From NCBI GenBank assembly GCA_035294085.1, contig DATGLP010000005.1, positions 1 to 34,623 on the forward strand: a stretch of DNA of 34,623 nucleotides, read 5' to 3'. The position numbers and the translations under genes were made by a program. Origin of the DNA: Acidimicrobiales bacterium. Lineage in GTDB: Bacteria; Actinomycetota; Acidimicrobiia; Acidimicrobiales; Bog-793. The notes beneath the pieces were generated by a model. The model made no database searches, was not told where the DNA came from, and saw only the letters and a program-made list of their open reading frames with translations. Below are positions 19,462 to 27,389 of this stretch, one piece after another (positions within the stretch are counted from its first letter, which is position 1; every line of letters begins with the position of its first letter).

Positions 19462-20282
19462 CGTGCCGGCGTGCGGGCCCGCGTGCGCGGGGGGCGACCG
19501 GCCCGCAGCTCGCCTGCGAGGACGCTCGCGCCGGACCGCTCGAGGTCGTGCGACGCGGTGAGCAGCACGAGCCCTCCGCTGTGGGCGAGCAGTCGGAGCT
19601 CCTCGAGGAGGGCACCGGACTGCGCGCGCAGCTCCTCTCGGTAGCGGCGGGCGAAGGACGCGAACGCCTGCGGCGTGCCGTCGTCGAGGCGGCGGATCGC
19701 CGCGCTGGGGGCCACCTCGGGCAGCCACCGGTCGATCGGGGCCTGCTCGCGGCGCAGCCCGCGCGGCCAGGTCGGGTCGACGAGGACGCGGGTGCCGCCG
19801 CCGGACGGCGGCGCGAGCACGTGGCCGACGCGCACCTCGGGCTGCGACCCGTCGTCGGTGCCGGCGGTGGGCACCGTGATCCCCTCCCACAGCGGTCGGA
19901 AGCTCTCGGCGAGGCGGCGAAGCTCCTCGAGATGGAGGGAGGAGAGGCGCTCGAGCGCCGCTCGCCCGGTGCGGGTCAGCTCGAGGCGCACGACGCGCCC
20001 GTCGCTCGGGTCCCGCCGCCGCTCGACGAGGCCGGCGGCCTCGGCCCGGTCGACGAGCTCGACGGCGCTGTGGTGGCGCAGCAGGAGCGACTCGGCGACG
20101 TCGCCGATCGTCGGCGGCTGGGTCCCCTGGTGGCCGCGCACCGCGAGGAGGAGCTGGTGCTGGGCCGGGGTGAGCCCGGCCTCGTGCGCCCGCTCCTCGC
20201 TCCAGCGCAGGAAGCGTCGCAGTCCGGTCCGCAAGGTGAGGAGCCGCCGGTAGTCGGCGTCGCCGAGGCGCGTCTTCGCCAC
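19458..20282 (-). CDS. MarR-family regulator fused to a DUF488 (YeaO-like) domain
   Basis: The 274-aa protein has two clear parts. Residues ~15-130 form a MarR winged helix (GLTPAQHQLLLAVRGH, TIGDVAESLLLRHHSAVELV, and the wing DPSDGRVVRLELTRTGR). Residues ~150-262 match DUF488/YeaO-like proteins: VRVGHVLAPPSGGGTRVLVD, TWPRGLRRE, WLPEVAPSAAIR, FARRYREEL and LVLLTASHD. DUF488 proteins are usually free-standing and of unknown function, so the fusion suggests that this domain senses a ligand or acts as the effector part. Its leaderless promoter faces the ABC exporter operon 200 nt away, so that operon is the likely target. The end is Arg/Pro-rich. The frame is continuous through the joint. Confidence 0.88.
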   Translation of the reverse strand: MAKTRLGDADYRRLLTLRTGLRRFLRWSEERAHEAGLTPAQHQLLLAVRGHQGTQPPTIGDVAESLLLRHHSAVELVDRAEAAGLVERRRDPSDGRVVRLELTRTGRAALERLSSLHLEELRRLAESFRPLWEGITVPTAGTDDGSQPEVRVGHVLAPPSGGGTRVLVDPTWPRGLRREQAPIDRWLPEVAPSAAIRRLDDGTPQAFASFARRYREELRAQSGALLEELRLLAHSGGLVLLTASHDLERSGASVLAGELRAGRPPRTRARTPAR

Positions 20283-20288
20283 GGACCG

Positions 20289-20294
20289 ACGCTA
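20289..20294 (-). promoter_or_regulatory. -10 box (TAGCGT on minus strand) for MarR-DUF488, leaderless
   Basis: TAGCGT on the minus strand is followed by 6 nt and the GTG at 20282. The ~195 nt from here to the ABC gene hold its unlocated promoter. A GACAAT (20437-20442) and a palindrome CGGGCGCGCGCCCG (around 20455-20468) are the only marks I see. Confidence 0.55.
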
Positions 20295-20488
20295 CCGGAC
20301 GCGCTCGTGCTGCGATGGCGCCCGGCTGTATCGGGCCACGAGGAAGCGACGCCCGCCCGGATCCGGTCGTCGCCGCGCTCGGGCGCCCGGAGGGGCGGTC
20401 GTGACCTTCGTCCCTCCCCCGACGGGTGGACCTGCCCGGACAATGCGCGCGAGCGGGCGCGCGCCCGCGTGCCGCGAGGTGGACGGAC

Positions 20489-21379
20489 GTGGTCCAGGTC
20501 ATCTCCGTCGAGCATCTGACGAAGCGCTACGGGTCGAGCCTGGCGCTCGACGACGTGTCCTTCGGGGTCGACGCGGGCGAGGTCGTCGGGGTGCTCGGCC
20601 CGAACGGCGCCGGCAAGACGACGACGATCGAGATCCTCGAAGGCTTCCGCCTGCCGACGGCCGGATCGGTCCGCGTCCTCGGGCGCCCACCGGCGGCGGG
20701 CGGGCGGCGCCTCAAGAACCGCGTCGGCATCGTGCTGCAGTCGGCCGGGAGCGACTCGACGCTCACCGTGCGCGAGGCCGTGGGGCTGTACGCGACCTTC
20801 TACCGCCCCCGCCGCCCTCCTGGCGAGGTCATCGCGGAGGTCATGCTCGAGGGGACGGAGCGAACGAGGATCGGCCAGCTCTCCGGCGGGCAGCGTCGGC
20901 GCCTCGACCTCGCCCTCGCGCTCGTCGGCCACCCCGAGGTCCTCTTCCTCGACGAGCCGACCACCGGCCTCGACCCGGCGGCGCGCCGGCGGATCTGGGA
21001 GGTCATCGGCCGCCTGCGCGCCCGGGGCGTCGCCGTCGTGCTCACCTCGCACTACCTCGACGAGGTGCAGCGGCTCGCCGACCGGGTCGTCGTGCTGCGG
21101 CGCGGTCAGGTCATCGCCGAGGGCCCGCCGGGCCAGCTCGGCGGTCCGGGCGCGACCTCGATCTCGTTCCGCCTCGACTCGCGCGCGACCTTGCCGAGCG
21201 GGCCGTGGGAGCTACGCGCGCGCGGCGGCGGCTCGACGACGCTCTCGACCGCAGTGCCGACCGAGGCTCTGCGGATCCTCGCCAACTGGGCGGCCAGCGA
21301 GGGGTTCGAGCTCGAGGAGCTCGAGGTGCGCCGGCCCTCCCTCGAGGAGGCCTACCTCGAGCTCACGGCGAAGCGATGA
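20489..21379 (+). CDS. ABC transporter ATP-binding protein (drug-export DrrA type)
   Basis: This 296-aa ATPase has Walker A GPNGAGKT (37-44), signature LSGGQ (131-135), Walker B VLFLDEPTTGLD (151-162) and the H-loop TSHYLDE. A C-terminal extension of ~80 residues ends with LEELEVRRPSLEEAYLELTAKR, which is typical of DrrA/CcmA-like exporters where this tail contacts the permease. GTG at 20489 was chosen because GAGGTGG lies 6 nt upstream and the protein then begins MVQVISVEHLTKRYG. The permease gene overlaps it by ATGA. The neighbouring divergent MarR-DUF488 gene suggests regulation by an exported compound. Substrate unknown. Confidence 0.93.
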   Translation: MVQVISVEHLTKRYGSSLALDDVSFGVDAGEVVGVLGPNGAGKTTTIEILEGFRLPTAGSVRVLGRPPAAGGRRLKNRVGIVLQSAGSDSTLTVREAVGLYATFYRPRRPPGEVIAEVMLEGTERTRIGQLSGGQRRRLDLALALVGHPEVLFLDEPTTGLDPAARRRIWEVIGRLRARGVAVVLTSHYLDEVQRLADRVVVLRRGQVIAEGPPGQLGGPGATSISFRLDSRATLPSGPWELRARGGGSTTLSTAVPTEALRILANWAASEGFELEELEVRRPSLEEAYLELTAKR

Positions 21380-22269
21380 GCCGGCGCCGCGCGCACGCTC
21401 GTCCGGACCCTACCCGGCCGCCTCCCGGGCTGGCACTCGTCCCAGGCCAGGTCCGCTACCAGCTCGTCACGCTCGCTCGGAACCCGATCGCCACCTTCAC
21501 CTCCGTCGTCGTCCCCGTCATGCTCCTCGTCGCCCTCGACCTCGTCACGCCGGAGATGACGCTCGCCTCGCTCGGGCGCGAGCGCGTCGTCCAGTTCCTC
21601 ACCCCCGCGATGTCCACGTTCGCCGTCCTCAACGTGGGGTTCGTCGACACCATCCTCGGCACGACCCTGTCGAGGGAGGAGGGCATCTTGAAGCGCCTGC
21701 GCGGCACGCCGCTGCCGTGGTGGGCCTACCTCGCCGGGCGCCTCGGGGCCGTCACGGTCGTCGCGGCCGGGGCCGTGGTCCTCGTCGTCGGCGTGGGCGT
21801 CGCCTTCCTCCACGCGCACGTCGCGGCCGCGGCCCTGCCGCCCCTCGTCGAGACGGCGGGCGCCGGCCTCGCCGTCTCCTTCGCCGCGGGCGTCGCGCTC
21901 TCGGGGCTCGTCCCGAGCGCCGAGGCCGCGCTCCCGATCGCCTACGCGCTGCTGCTGCCGGTGGCGTTCATCTCGAACGTGTTCTTCCCGGCCCCGGCCG
22001 AGGCGCGCTGGCTGCGCACCCTCGCCGCCGCCCTGCCCGCCCAGCCGGTGGCGAGCTCGATGGAGGCGGCGTTCACCGGCGGGGCGCGGGGCCTATCAGG
22101 CCACGAGCTCGTCGTGCTCGGGCTGTGGGCGGCGGGGTCCGTCCTCGTCGCCGGGCTCGGCTTCTCCTGGGAGCCGGGGTCGGCCCGCCTCGCGGCGAGG
22201 GCCCGGTCCCTCGCGCTCCTGCCCCGTACCCTGCGCTGGCACGCGTGGCGCCGGGACGTTCGGCCCTGA
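21376..22269 (+). CDS. ABC-2 type transporter permease
   Basis: This 297-aa membrane protein has about six transmembrane segments: near 45-62, 75-95, 118-140, 155-172, 182-198 and 238-255. The ABC-2 marks are RYQLVTLARNPIATFTSVVVPV at the N-terminus, the cytoplasmic coupling segment LSREEGILKRLRGTPLPWW and the extracellular end AISNVFFPAP-like segment (VAFISNVFFPAPAEARW). It forms a dimeric exporter with the ATPase encoded just upstream (ATGA overlap, translational coupling). The first 25 residues are Arg/Pro-rich and cytoplasmic. The family includes DrrB-like drug exporters and lipid or polymer exporters. Nothing here fixes the substrate. Confidence 0.9.
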   Translation: MSRRRAHARPDPTRPPPGLALVPGQVRYQLVTLARNPIATFTSVVVPVMLLVALDLVTPEMTLASLGRERVVQFLTPAMSTFAVLNVGFVDTILGTTLSREEGILKRLRGTPLPWWAYLAGRLGAVTVVAAGAVVLVVGVGVAFLHAHVAAAALPPLVETAGAGLAVSFAAGVALSGLVPSAEAALPIAYALLLPVAFISNVFFPAPAEARWLRTLAAALPAQPVASSMEAAFTGGARGLSGHELVVLGLWAAGSVLVAGLGFSWEPGSARLAARARSLALLPRTLRWHAWRRDVRP

Positions 22270-22330
22270 CCGTGCGCCGGCGGGCGGGCGACCATTGAGG
22301 TCGACAGGGCGGGGCGACAGGGAGGTGACG

Positions 22331-22525
22331 GTGGACGTGAGCCAGTGCGCACGGGCCTGCGAGGCGCTGAGCGTCGCGCTGAGCGAGGTGCGCGACGCGC
22401 TCGAGATCGTGGCCGGCGAGGTCGAGCTGGGCGGCGAGGAGGTCTACGTCCGCGCCAACCTCGAGCGGGCGAGCGCGGCGCTGGCGGAGGCGACGGCGCA
22501 GCTCGGGTCGCCCGCACCGGGCTGA
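22331..22525 (+). CDS. Small orphan helical protein (64 aa)
   Basis: A short frame with GGAGG 5 nt before the GTG at 22331 encodes MDVSQCARACEALSVALSEV and continues as a single amphipathic, acidic helix region with LERASAALAEATAQLG near the end. Two Cys four residues apart (positions 6 and 10, CARAC) are the only distinctive feature. I do not recognise the family. It ends 37 nt before the PolX start in the same direction, and its composition matches the neighbouring genes. Another in-frame GTG at 22325 would add two residues. It could be a small partner of the repair cluster, but this is only positional. Confidence 0.6.
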   Translation: MDVSQCARACEALSVALSEVRDALEIVAGEVELGGEEVYVRANLERASAALAEATAQLGSPAPG

Positions 22526-22562
22526 CCGTCACCCCGCTGCGAACCGGCGGCCGAGGACCGCG

Positions 22563-24296
22563 GTGCCGAGCGCGAACGACATGGTGGCGAACGCGTTGCG
22601 CGAGCTCGCCGACCTGCTGGCCGTCGCGGGCGGCGATCCGTACCGGGTCCGCGCCTACGAGAAGGCCGCTCGGTCCGTCGCCGGCTATCCGCTCGATGTC
22701 GGGCGGCTCGATGCACGGGCCCTCGAGCAGATCCCGGCCGTCGGCGAGCACATCGCGGCGAAGATCGCCGAGCTGCTTGCGACGGGTCGGCTGGCGGAGC
22801 TCGAGGAGCTGCGAGCCCAGCTGCCGGCGGGCCTGCGCTCCCTGCTCGAGGTGCCCGGGCTCGGCCCCAGGCGCGCCCACCAGGTGTACGAGGAGCTGCA
22901 CGTCGCCTCGGTGCCCGAGCTGCTCGAGGCGCTGCGTCGCAGGCGCCTGCGCCAGCTGCGCGGCTGGGGCCCGGCGAGCGAGGAGCGCCTCGCCGCCGCG
23001 CTCGCGCGCCACGAGGAGATGGGCGGGCGCCTGCAGCTCGGCTCGGCCCTCGAGCTCGCCGAGGAGCTGCTCGACGCCGTGCGTGCCATCCCCGCGGTCG
23101 AGCGGGCCGAGGTCGCCGGCTCGCTGCGGCGCAGGTGCGAGACCATCGGCGACATCGACCTCCTGGCGGCATCGCACGAACCCGAGGCCGTGATGGAGGC
23201 CTTCGCCCGCCTTCCGAGCGTCGCGCAGGTCCCGGCGCGCGGCCCGACGAAGGCCGTCGCCCGCACCGCCTCGGGCGTGCACGTCGACCTGCGGGTCGTC
23301 GCCCCCGGATCGTGGGGGGCGGCGCTCGTGTACTTCACCGGATCGAAGGCCCACGGCATCCACCTCCGCCGCCTCGCGCGGCGCCGGGGGATGAAGCTCT
23401 CCGAGTACGCGCTCGAGCGCCGGGACGCGACGGTGGTCGCGGCGGCGACCGAGGAGGAGGTCTACGAAGCCCTCGGCCTCGCCTGGGTGCCGCCGGTGCT
23501 GCGGGAGGACCGCGGCGAGGTCGACGCCGCGCAGGCGCGGCGGCTCCCGCACCTCGTCCAGCTCGGCGACCTGCGCGGCGACCTGCACACGCACACCACG
23601 CTCACCGACGGCCTCGCCACGCTGGAGGAGCTCGTCGCCGCGGCTCGGCGGCACGGCTACCGCTACCTCGCCGTCACCGACCACGCCCCGGCGCTGCGCA
23701 TGCAGCGGATGACCGCCGACAAGGCGCTCGCGCAGCGAGCGGCGCTGCGTGCCCTCGAGCGTGACGACGGCATCGCGCTCCTGCACGGCTCGGAGCTCAA
23801 CATCCAGGCCGACGGCTCCCTCGACTTCGACGACGAGTTCCTCGCCGGCTTCGACATCCTCGTCGCCTCGGTGCACTCGGCGTTCGAGCTCGGCAGGGAG
23901 GCGATGACCCGTCGCCTCATCCGGGCCATCGAGCACCCGGCGGTCAACGTGATCGGCCACCCGACGAGCCGGAGCATCGGGCGCCGGCCGCCGATCGACT
24001 TCGACGCCGAGGCTGTCTTCGCGGCGGCGGCCCGTTCGGGCACCGCGCTCGAGATCAACTCGTTCCCCGACCGTCTCGACCTGCCCGACGAGCTCGCCCG
24101 GCTGGCAAGGGAGCGGGGGGTCATGCTCGCCATCTCGAGCGACGCCCACGCCCTCCGTCACCTCGACAACCTGCGCTACGGGGTCGCCACCGCCCAGCGC
24201 GGCTGGGTCGAGCCGGAGCAGGTCATCAACACCTGGCCGCTCGAGCGTCTCCGGGCCTTCCTCGCCAAGGGGCGCCGGCTGTCGACGGCGCGATGA
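22563..24296 (+). CDS. polX: DNA polymerase X family protein with PHP domain
   Basis: This 577-aa protein has a polymerase beta-like core (about 1-320) and a C-terminal PHP phosphoesterase domain (about 335-570). The core has an N-terminal helical domain, helix-hairpin-helix segments (ALEQIPAVGEHIAAKIAELL and LLEVPGLGPRRAHQVYEEL), the nucleotidyl-transfer motif GSLRRRCETIGDIDLL with its DxD pair, and VHVDLRVV for the third Asp. The PHP domain shows DLHTHTTLTDG, VTDHAP, GSELNIQADG and a late SDAH, giving metal-binding His and Asp for 3'-5' exonuclease or phosphatase activity. PolX fills short gaps in base-excision and end-joining repair. GTG 22563 gives MPSANDMVANALRELADLL, and ATG 22581 is an alternative. 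Archease and RtcB follow. Confidence 0.94.
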   Translation: MPSANDMVANALRELADLLAVAGGDPYRVRAYEKAARSVAGYPLDVGRLDARALEQIPAVGEHIAAKIAELLATGRLAELEELRAQLPAGLRSLLEVPGLGPRRAHQVYEELHVASVPELLEALRRRRLRQLRGWGPASEERLAAALARHEEMGGRLQLGSALELAEELLDAVRAIPAVERAEVAGSLRRRCETIGDIDLLAASHEPEAVMEAFARLPSVAQVPARGPTKAVARTASGVHVDLRVVAPGSWGAALVYFTGSKAHGIHLRRLARRRGMKLSEYALERRDATVVAAATEEEVYEALGLAWVPPVLREDRGEVDAAQARRLPHLVQLGDLRGDLHTHTTLTDGLATLEELVAAARRHGYRYLAVTDHAPALRMQRMTADKALAQRAALRALERDDGIALLHGSELNIQADGSLDFDDEFLAGFDILVASVHSAFELGREAMTRRLIRAIEHPAVNVIGHPTSRSIGRRPPIDFDAEAVFAAAARSGTALEINSFPDRLDLPDELARLARERGVMLAISSDAHALRHLDNLRYGVATAQRGWVEPEQVINTWPLERLRAFLAKGRRLSTAR

Positions 24297-24393
24297 CCCG
24301 CCGAGGCTCGTGCAGCGCCCGAGCGGACTGGTTCGGCGCACGCCCACGCTCGCGGGCCGCGCCGGTGGGCGCGCGGCCGCGGGGGCGGGCGCG

Positions 24394-24843
24394 GTGAGCG
24401 CCGCCGCGGCGCGCTCGGCGCGGTCGGGTTCGGGCCACCGGCTGCTGCCCCACACGGCGGACTGCCTGATCGAGGCCTGGGGGCCCGACCGGCCTGCCTG
24501 CGTCGCCGAGGCCCTGGCGGCCATGGTCGACGCCTTCGTCGAGGTCCCCGACGCGAGCGCCACCAAGGTGCTGCCCGTCGCGGCGCCGCAGGGCGCGAGC
24601 GACGCCGACGCTCTCGTGTCCCTGCTCGAGGACGTCCTCTACGTCGTCGACGTGCTCGGCGTCGTCCCGGTGCGGGTCCACCTCGCCGAGACCGAGGACG
24701 GCGGCCTCGCCGGCGACCTCGAGGTCGTGCCGCTCGCCCGGGCCCGGGTCGTCGGACCGGTCCCCAAGGGCGTCTCCTACCATGGGCTCGAGATGGGCCG
24801 AGACGAGGGGGGCTGGCGGTGCCGCGTGCTCCTCGACGTGTGA
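24394..24843 (+). CDS. Archease
   Basis: This 149-aa protein (178 if the GTG at 24310 is used) belongs to the archease family, small metal-binding proteins that activate the RNA ligase RtcB by promoting its guanylylation and turnover. The family motif [15 protein letters not shown] is at about residues 17-31. [32 protein letters not shown] and the final strand RCRVLLDV, with Asp next to last, are typical. The extra residues from GTG 24310 are low-complexity Ala/Gly/Arg, so the later GTG at 24394 is preferred, but neither start has a strong ribosome site. RtcB follows 70 nt downstream, as in many archaea. Confidence 0.9.
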   Translation: MSAAAARSARSGSGHRLLPHTADCLIEAWGPDRPACVAEALAAMVDAFVEVPDASATKVLPVAAPQGASDADALVSLLEDVLYVVDVLGVVPVRVHLAETEDGGLAGDLEVVPLARARVVGPVPKGVSYHGLEMGRDEGGWRCRVLLDV

Positions 24844-24913
24844 GGCGGTCGGTGGGCGTGGAGCCGGCGGGCACGTCGGCGCCACGGCCGGCCGGTGCCG
24901 GGACGGCCCGACG

Positions 24914-26377
24914 GTGAGCCCGGCGGGCACGCCGAAGGATCGGGCGCGTCCCGTCCTCGAGCCGGTCCCCGGGACGGTCGACCGGTGGCGCATCGCCCCG
25001 ACCGGGGCGATGCGCGTCCCGGGCATCGTCTTCGTCTCGCCGGCCCTGCTCGAGGTGGTCGGGGAGGACGAGGCCCTGCGGCAGGTAGAGAACGTGGCCA
25101 CGCTGCCGGGCATCGTCGAGGCGTCGTACGCGATGCCGGACTTGCACTGGGGCTACGGGTTCCCGATCGGCGGTGTCGCCGCCACCGACGTCGAGGCGGG
25201 CGGCGTCGTCTCCCCGGGCGGCGTCGGCTTCGACATCTCCTGCGGCGTGCGGCTGCTCGCCGCGCCGCTCGGGGCCGACGAGCTCGCGCCCGACCTGCCC
25301 CGGCTGATGGATCACCTCAGCCGCTCCATCCCGCGCGGGCCCGGTGCCGGCGGCGTCTGGAAGCTGGACGGGCCGGGACGCCTCGAGGCGGTGCTGCGCG
25401 ACGGCGCGCGTGCGGCGGTGGCGGCGGGCCTCGGCGTGGAGGACGACCTCGTCCGCTGCGAGGACCGTGGTCGGCTCGAGGGCGCGGACCCGGCGGAGGT
25501 GAGCGAGCGCGCCGCGGCGCGCGGCGCCGTGCAGGTCGGCAGCCTCGGGTCGGGGAACCACTTCCTCGAGGTGCAGGTGGTCGCCGACGTCTACGACGAG
25601 GGCACGGCGGCCGCCTTCGGGCTGCACGCCGGCCAGGTCGCGGTGATGATCCACTGCGGCTCACGCGGCCTCGGCCACCAGGTCTGCTCGGACCACGTGC
25701 GCAGGATGCTCCAGGCGATGGGCCGCTACGGCATCTCCGTTCCCGATCCCCAGCTCGCCTGCGCCCCGGTCCGCTCGCCCGAGGGCCGGCGCTACCTCGG
25801 GGCGATGACGGCCGCGGCGAACTTCGGGCGGGCGAACCGCCAGGCGCTCACGGACGCCGTCCGGCGAGCCTTCGAAGCGGTGGTCGGCACCGGTGCCCTC
25901 GCGCTCGTCTACGACGTCTCGCACAACCTCGCCAAGCTCGAGACCCACCGTGTCGGCGGCGAGGAGCGGCTCTTGTGCGTCCACCGCAAGGGCGCCACCC
26001 TCGCGCTGCCCCCCGGGCACCCGGACCTGCCCTCAGCGCTCGCTGCGACCGGCCAGCCGGTGCTCGTCCCGGGATCGATGGGGACCGCCTCCTACGTGCT
26101 CGCCGGCACGAGCCCGGGCGGCGCCTTCTCCTCCTGCTGCCACGGCGCCGGCCGGCGGCTCAGCCGGCACGCGGCGAGGCGCGAGGTGCCCGCCGCGAGG
26201 CTGCGCGGCGAGCTCGAGGCGCGCGGCGTGGCGGTGCGGGCGGCGTCGGTGCGGGGCCTCGTCGAGGAGGCGCCGATCGCCTACAAGGACATCGACGAGG
26301 TGGTCGCGACCTGCGAGCGGGCCGGTCTCGCCCGCAGGGTCGCCCGGCTGCGCCCCGTCGGGGTGGTGAAGGGCTAG
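24914..26377 (+). CDS. rtcB: RtcB RNA-splicing/repair ligase
   Basis: This 487-aa enzyme joins RNA 2',3'-cyclic phosphate or 3'-phosphate ends to 5'-OH ends using GTP and Mn(II). The signature [18 protein letters not shown] holds metal ligands. [33 protein letters not shown] and [16 protein letters not shown] provide more His/Asp ligands. [16 protein letters not shown] contains the His that accepts [12 protein letters not shown] near the end is also conserved. Length is typical. GTG at 24914 gives [20 protein letters not shown], preceded by little ribosome-site sequence, so the exact start is moderate. It follows archease and is overlapped by one base by the PRPP synthetase gene. It may repair damaged tRNA or mature spliced RNA. 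Confidence 0.95.
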   Translation: MSPAGTPKDRARPVLEPVPGTVDRWRIAPTGAMRVPGIVFVSPALLEVVGEDEALRQVENVATLPGIVEASYAMPDLHWGYGFPIGGVAATDVEAGGVVSPGGVGFDISCGVRLLAAPLGADELAPDLPRLMDHLSRSIPRGPGAGGVWKLDGPGRLEAVLRDGARAAVAAGLGVEDDLVRCEDRGRLEGADPAEVSERAAARGAVQVGSLGSGNHFLEVQVVADVYDEGTAAAFGLHAGQVAVMIHCGSRGLGHQVCSDHVRRMLQAMGRYGISVPDPQLACAPVRSPEGRRYLGAMTAAANFGRANRQALTDAVRRAFEAVVGTGALALVYDVSHNLAKLETHRVGGEERLLCVHRKGATLALPPGHPDLPSALAATGQPVLVPGSMGTASYVLAGTSPGGAFSSCCHGAGRRLSRHAARREVPAARLRGELEARGVAVRAASVRGLVEEAPIAYKDIDEVVATCERAGLARRVARLRPVGVVKG

Positions 26378-27318
26378 TGGGTGGTCCCTGCGGCACGGGT
26401 CTCACGGTGCTGAGCGGCTCGGCGAACCCCGCCCTCGCCGCGCTCGTCGCGAGCTGTCTCGGCGAGGCGCTCGCGCCCGTCGAGCTCGAGCGCTTCCCGG
26501 ACGGCGAGGCCCGACCGGTCGTCCCCGACGTTCGCGGCCGCGACGTCTACGTCGTGCAGCCCACCTGCCCCCCTGTCGACGAGCACCTCGTCGAGCTCCT
26601 CCTCCTGCTCGACGCCAGCCGGCGCGCTGGCGCCGCGCGCCTCACAGCCGTCGTGCCCTACTTCGGCTACGCGCGCCAGGACCGTCGGAGCCGGCCCGGC
26701 GAGCCGGTCGGCGCACGCCTCGCCGCCGAGGTGATCGCCGCGGCGGGCGCGCAGCGCATCGTCGTCGTCGACCCGCACACGGCCGCCCTCGAGGCGATGA
26801 GCCCGGTCCCGGTGGCGACGCTCTCGGCGGCTCGCGCGCTCGCGGCCGCGCTCGGCCCCGTGGCCGACGCGGTGGTCGTCGCCCCCGACCTCGGGGCGGT
26901 GCGCCTGGCCGAGCGCTACGCGGCGATCATCGGCGCGCCCGTGGCGGTGGTGCGCAAGCACCGGCTCACTGCCGCAGCGGTGCGCGCCGGGCCGCTCGCC
27001 GGCGACGTCGCGGGGCGCCGGCCGGTCATCGTCGACGACATGGTCTCGACGGGCGCGACCATCGAGGCCGCAGCCGAGCTCCTCGCGGATCGCGCCGGTG
27101 CGGCTCCCCCGGCGGTGGTCGCCACCCACGGGCTGTTCAGCGCGGGCGCCCTCGACCGCCTGGGACACCTCGGCCTCGCCCGCCTGCTCGTCACCGACAC
27201 CGTCCCTCCGCCGCGCGCCGACGCCGTCGAGGTCTGCTCGCTCGCCTGGCCGCTCGCCGAGGCGATCGGGCGCCTGCACCGGGAGGAGCGCCTCGACGAC
27301 GTCGCCTGGCCCGGTTGA
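26377..27318 (+). CDS. prs: Ribose-phosphate pyrophosphokinase (PRPP synthetase)
   Basis: This 313-aa enzyme makes PRPP from ribose 5-phosphate and ATP. The N-terminus VLSGSANPALAALVA, YFGYARQDRRSRPGEPVGA, IVVVDPHTAALEAM (metal and ATP site), the flexible-loop VRKHR (catalytic Lys and Arg kept) and the PRPP loop PVIVDDMVSTGATIEAAAEL are all present. It diverges from the standard actinobacterial Prs, so it may be a second copy. GTG 26377 overlaps the rtcB TAG by one base, and GTG 26407 is an alternative ten codons later. Its position between an RNA ligase and a phosphoribosyltransferase fusion suggests local PRPP supply, but this is inference. Confidence 0.9.
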   Translation: MGGPCGTGLTVLSGSANPALAALVASCLGEALAPVELERFPDGEARPVVPDVRGRDVYVVQPTCPPVDEHLVELLLLLDASRRAGAARLTAVVPYFGYARQDRRSRPGEPVGARLAAEVIAAAGAQRIVVVDPHTAALEAMSPVPVATLSAARALAAALGPVADAVVVAPDLGAVRLAERYAAIIGAPVAVVRKHRLTAAAVRAGPLAGDVAGRRPVIVDDMVSTGATIEAAAELLADRAGAAPPAVVATHGLFSAGALDRLGHLGLARLLVTDTVPPPRADAVEVCSLAWPLAEAIGRLHREERLDDVAWPG

Positions 27319-27389
27319 GACGCGCGGCGGTGCCGATCGGCCCTGGCCGCGTCGAGGCTTCCAGGCGAGACTTCGGGCGAGGAGATGCG

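Noticed and set aside
20489-22269. ABC exporter as part of an antibiotic gene cluster
   Set aside because: No biosynthetic genes for a secondary metabolite are near, and the neighbours are housekeeping or repair genes.
22270-22330. Possible riboswitch or attenuator before the small gene and polX
   Set aside because: Only about 60 nt with no conserved riboswitch motif or strong alternative stems visible.
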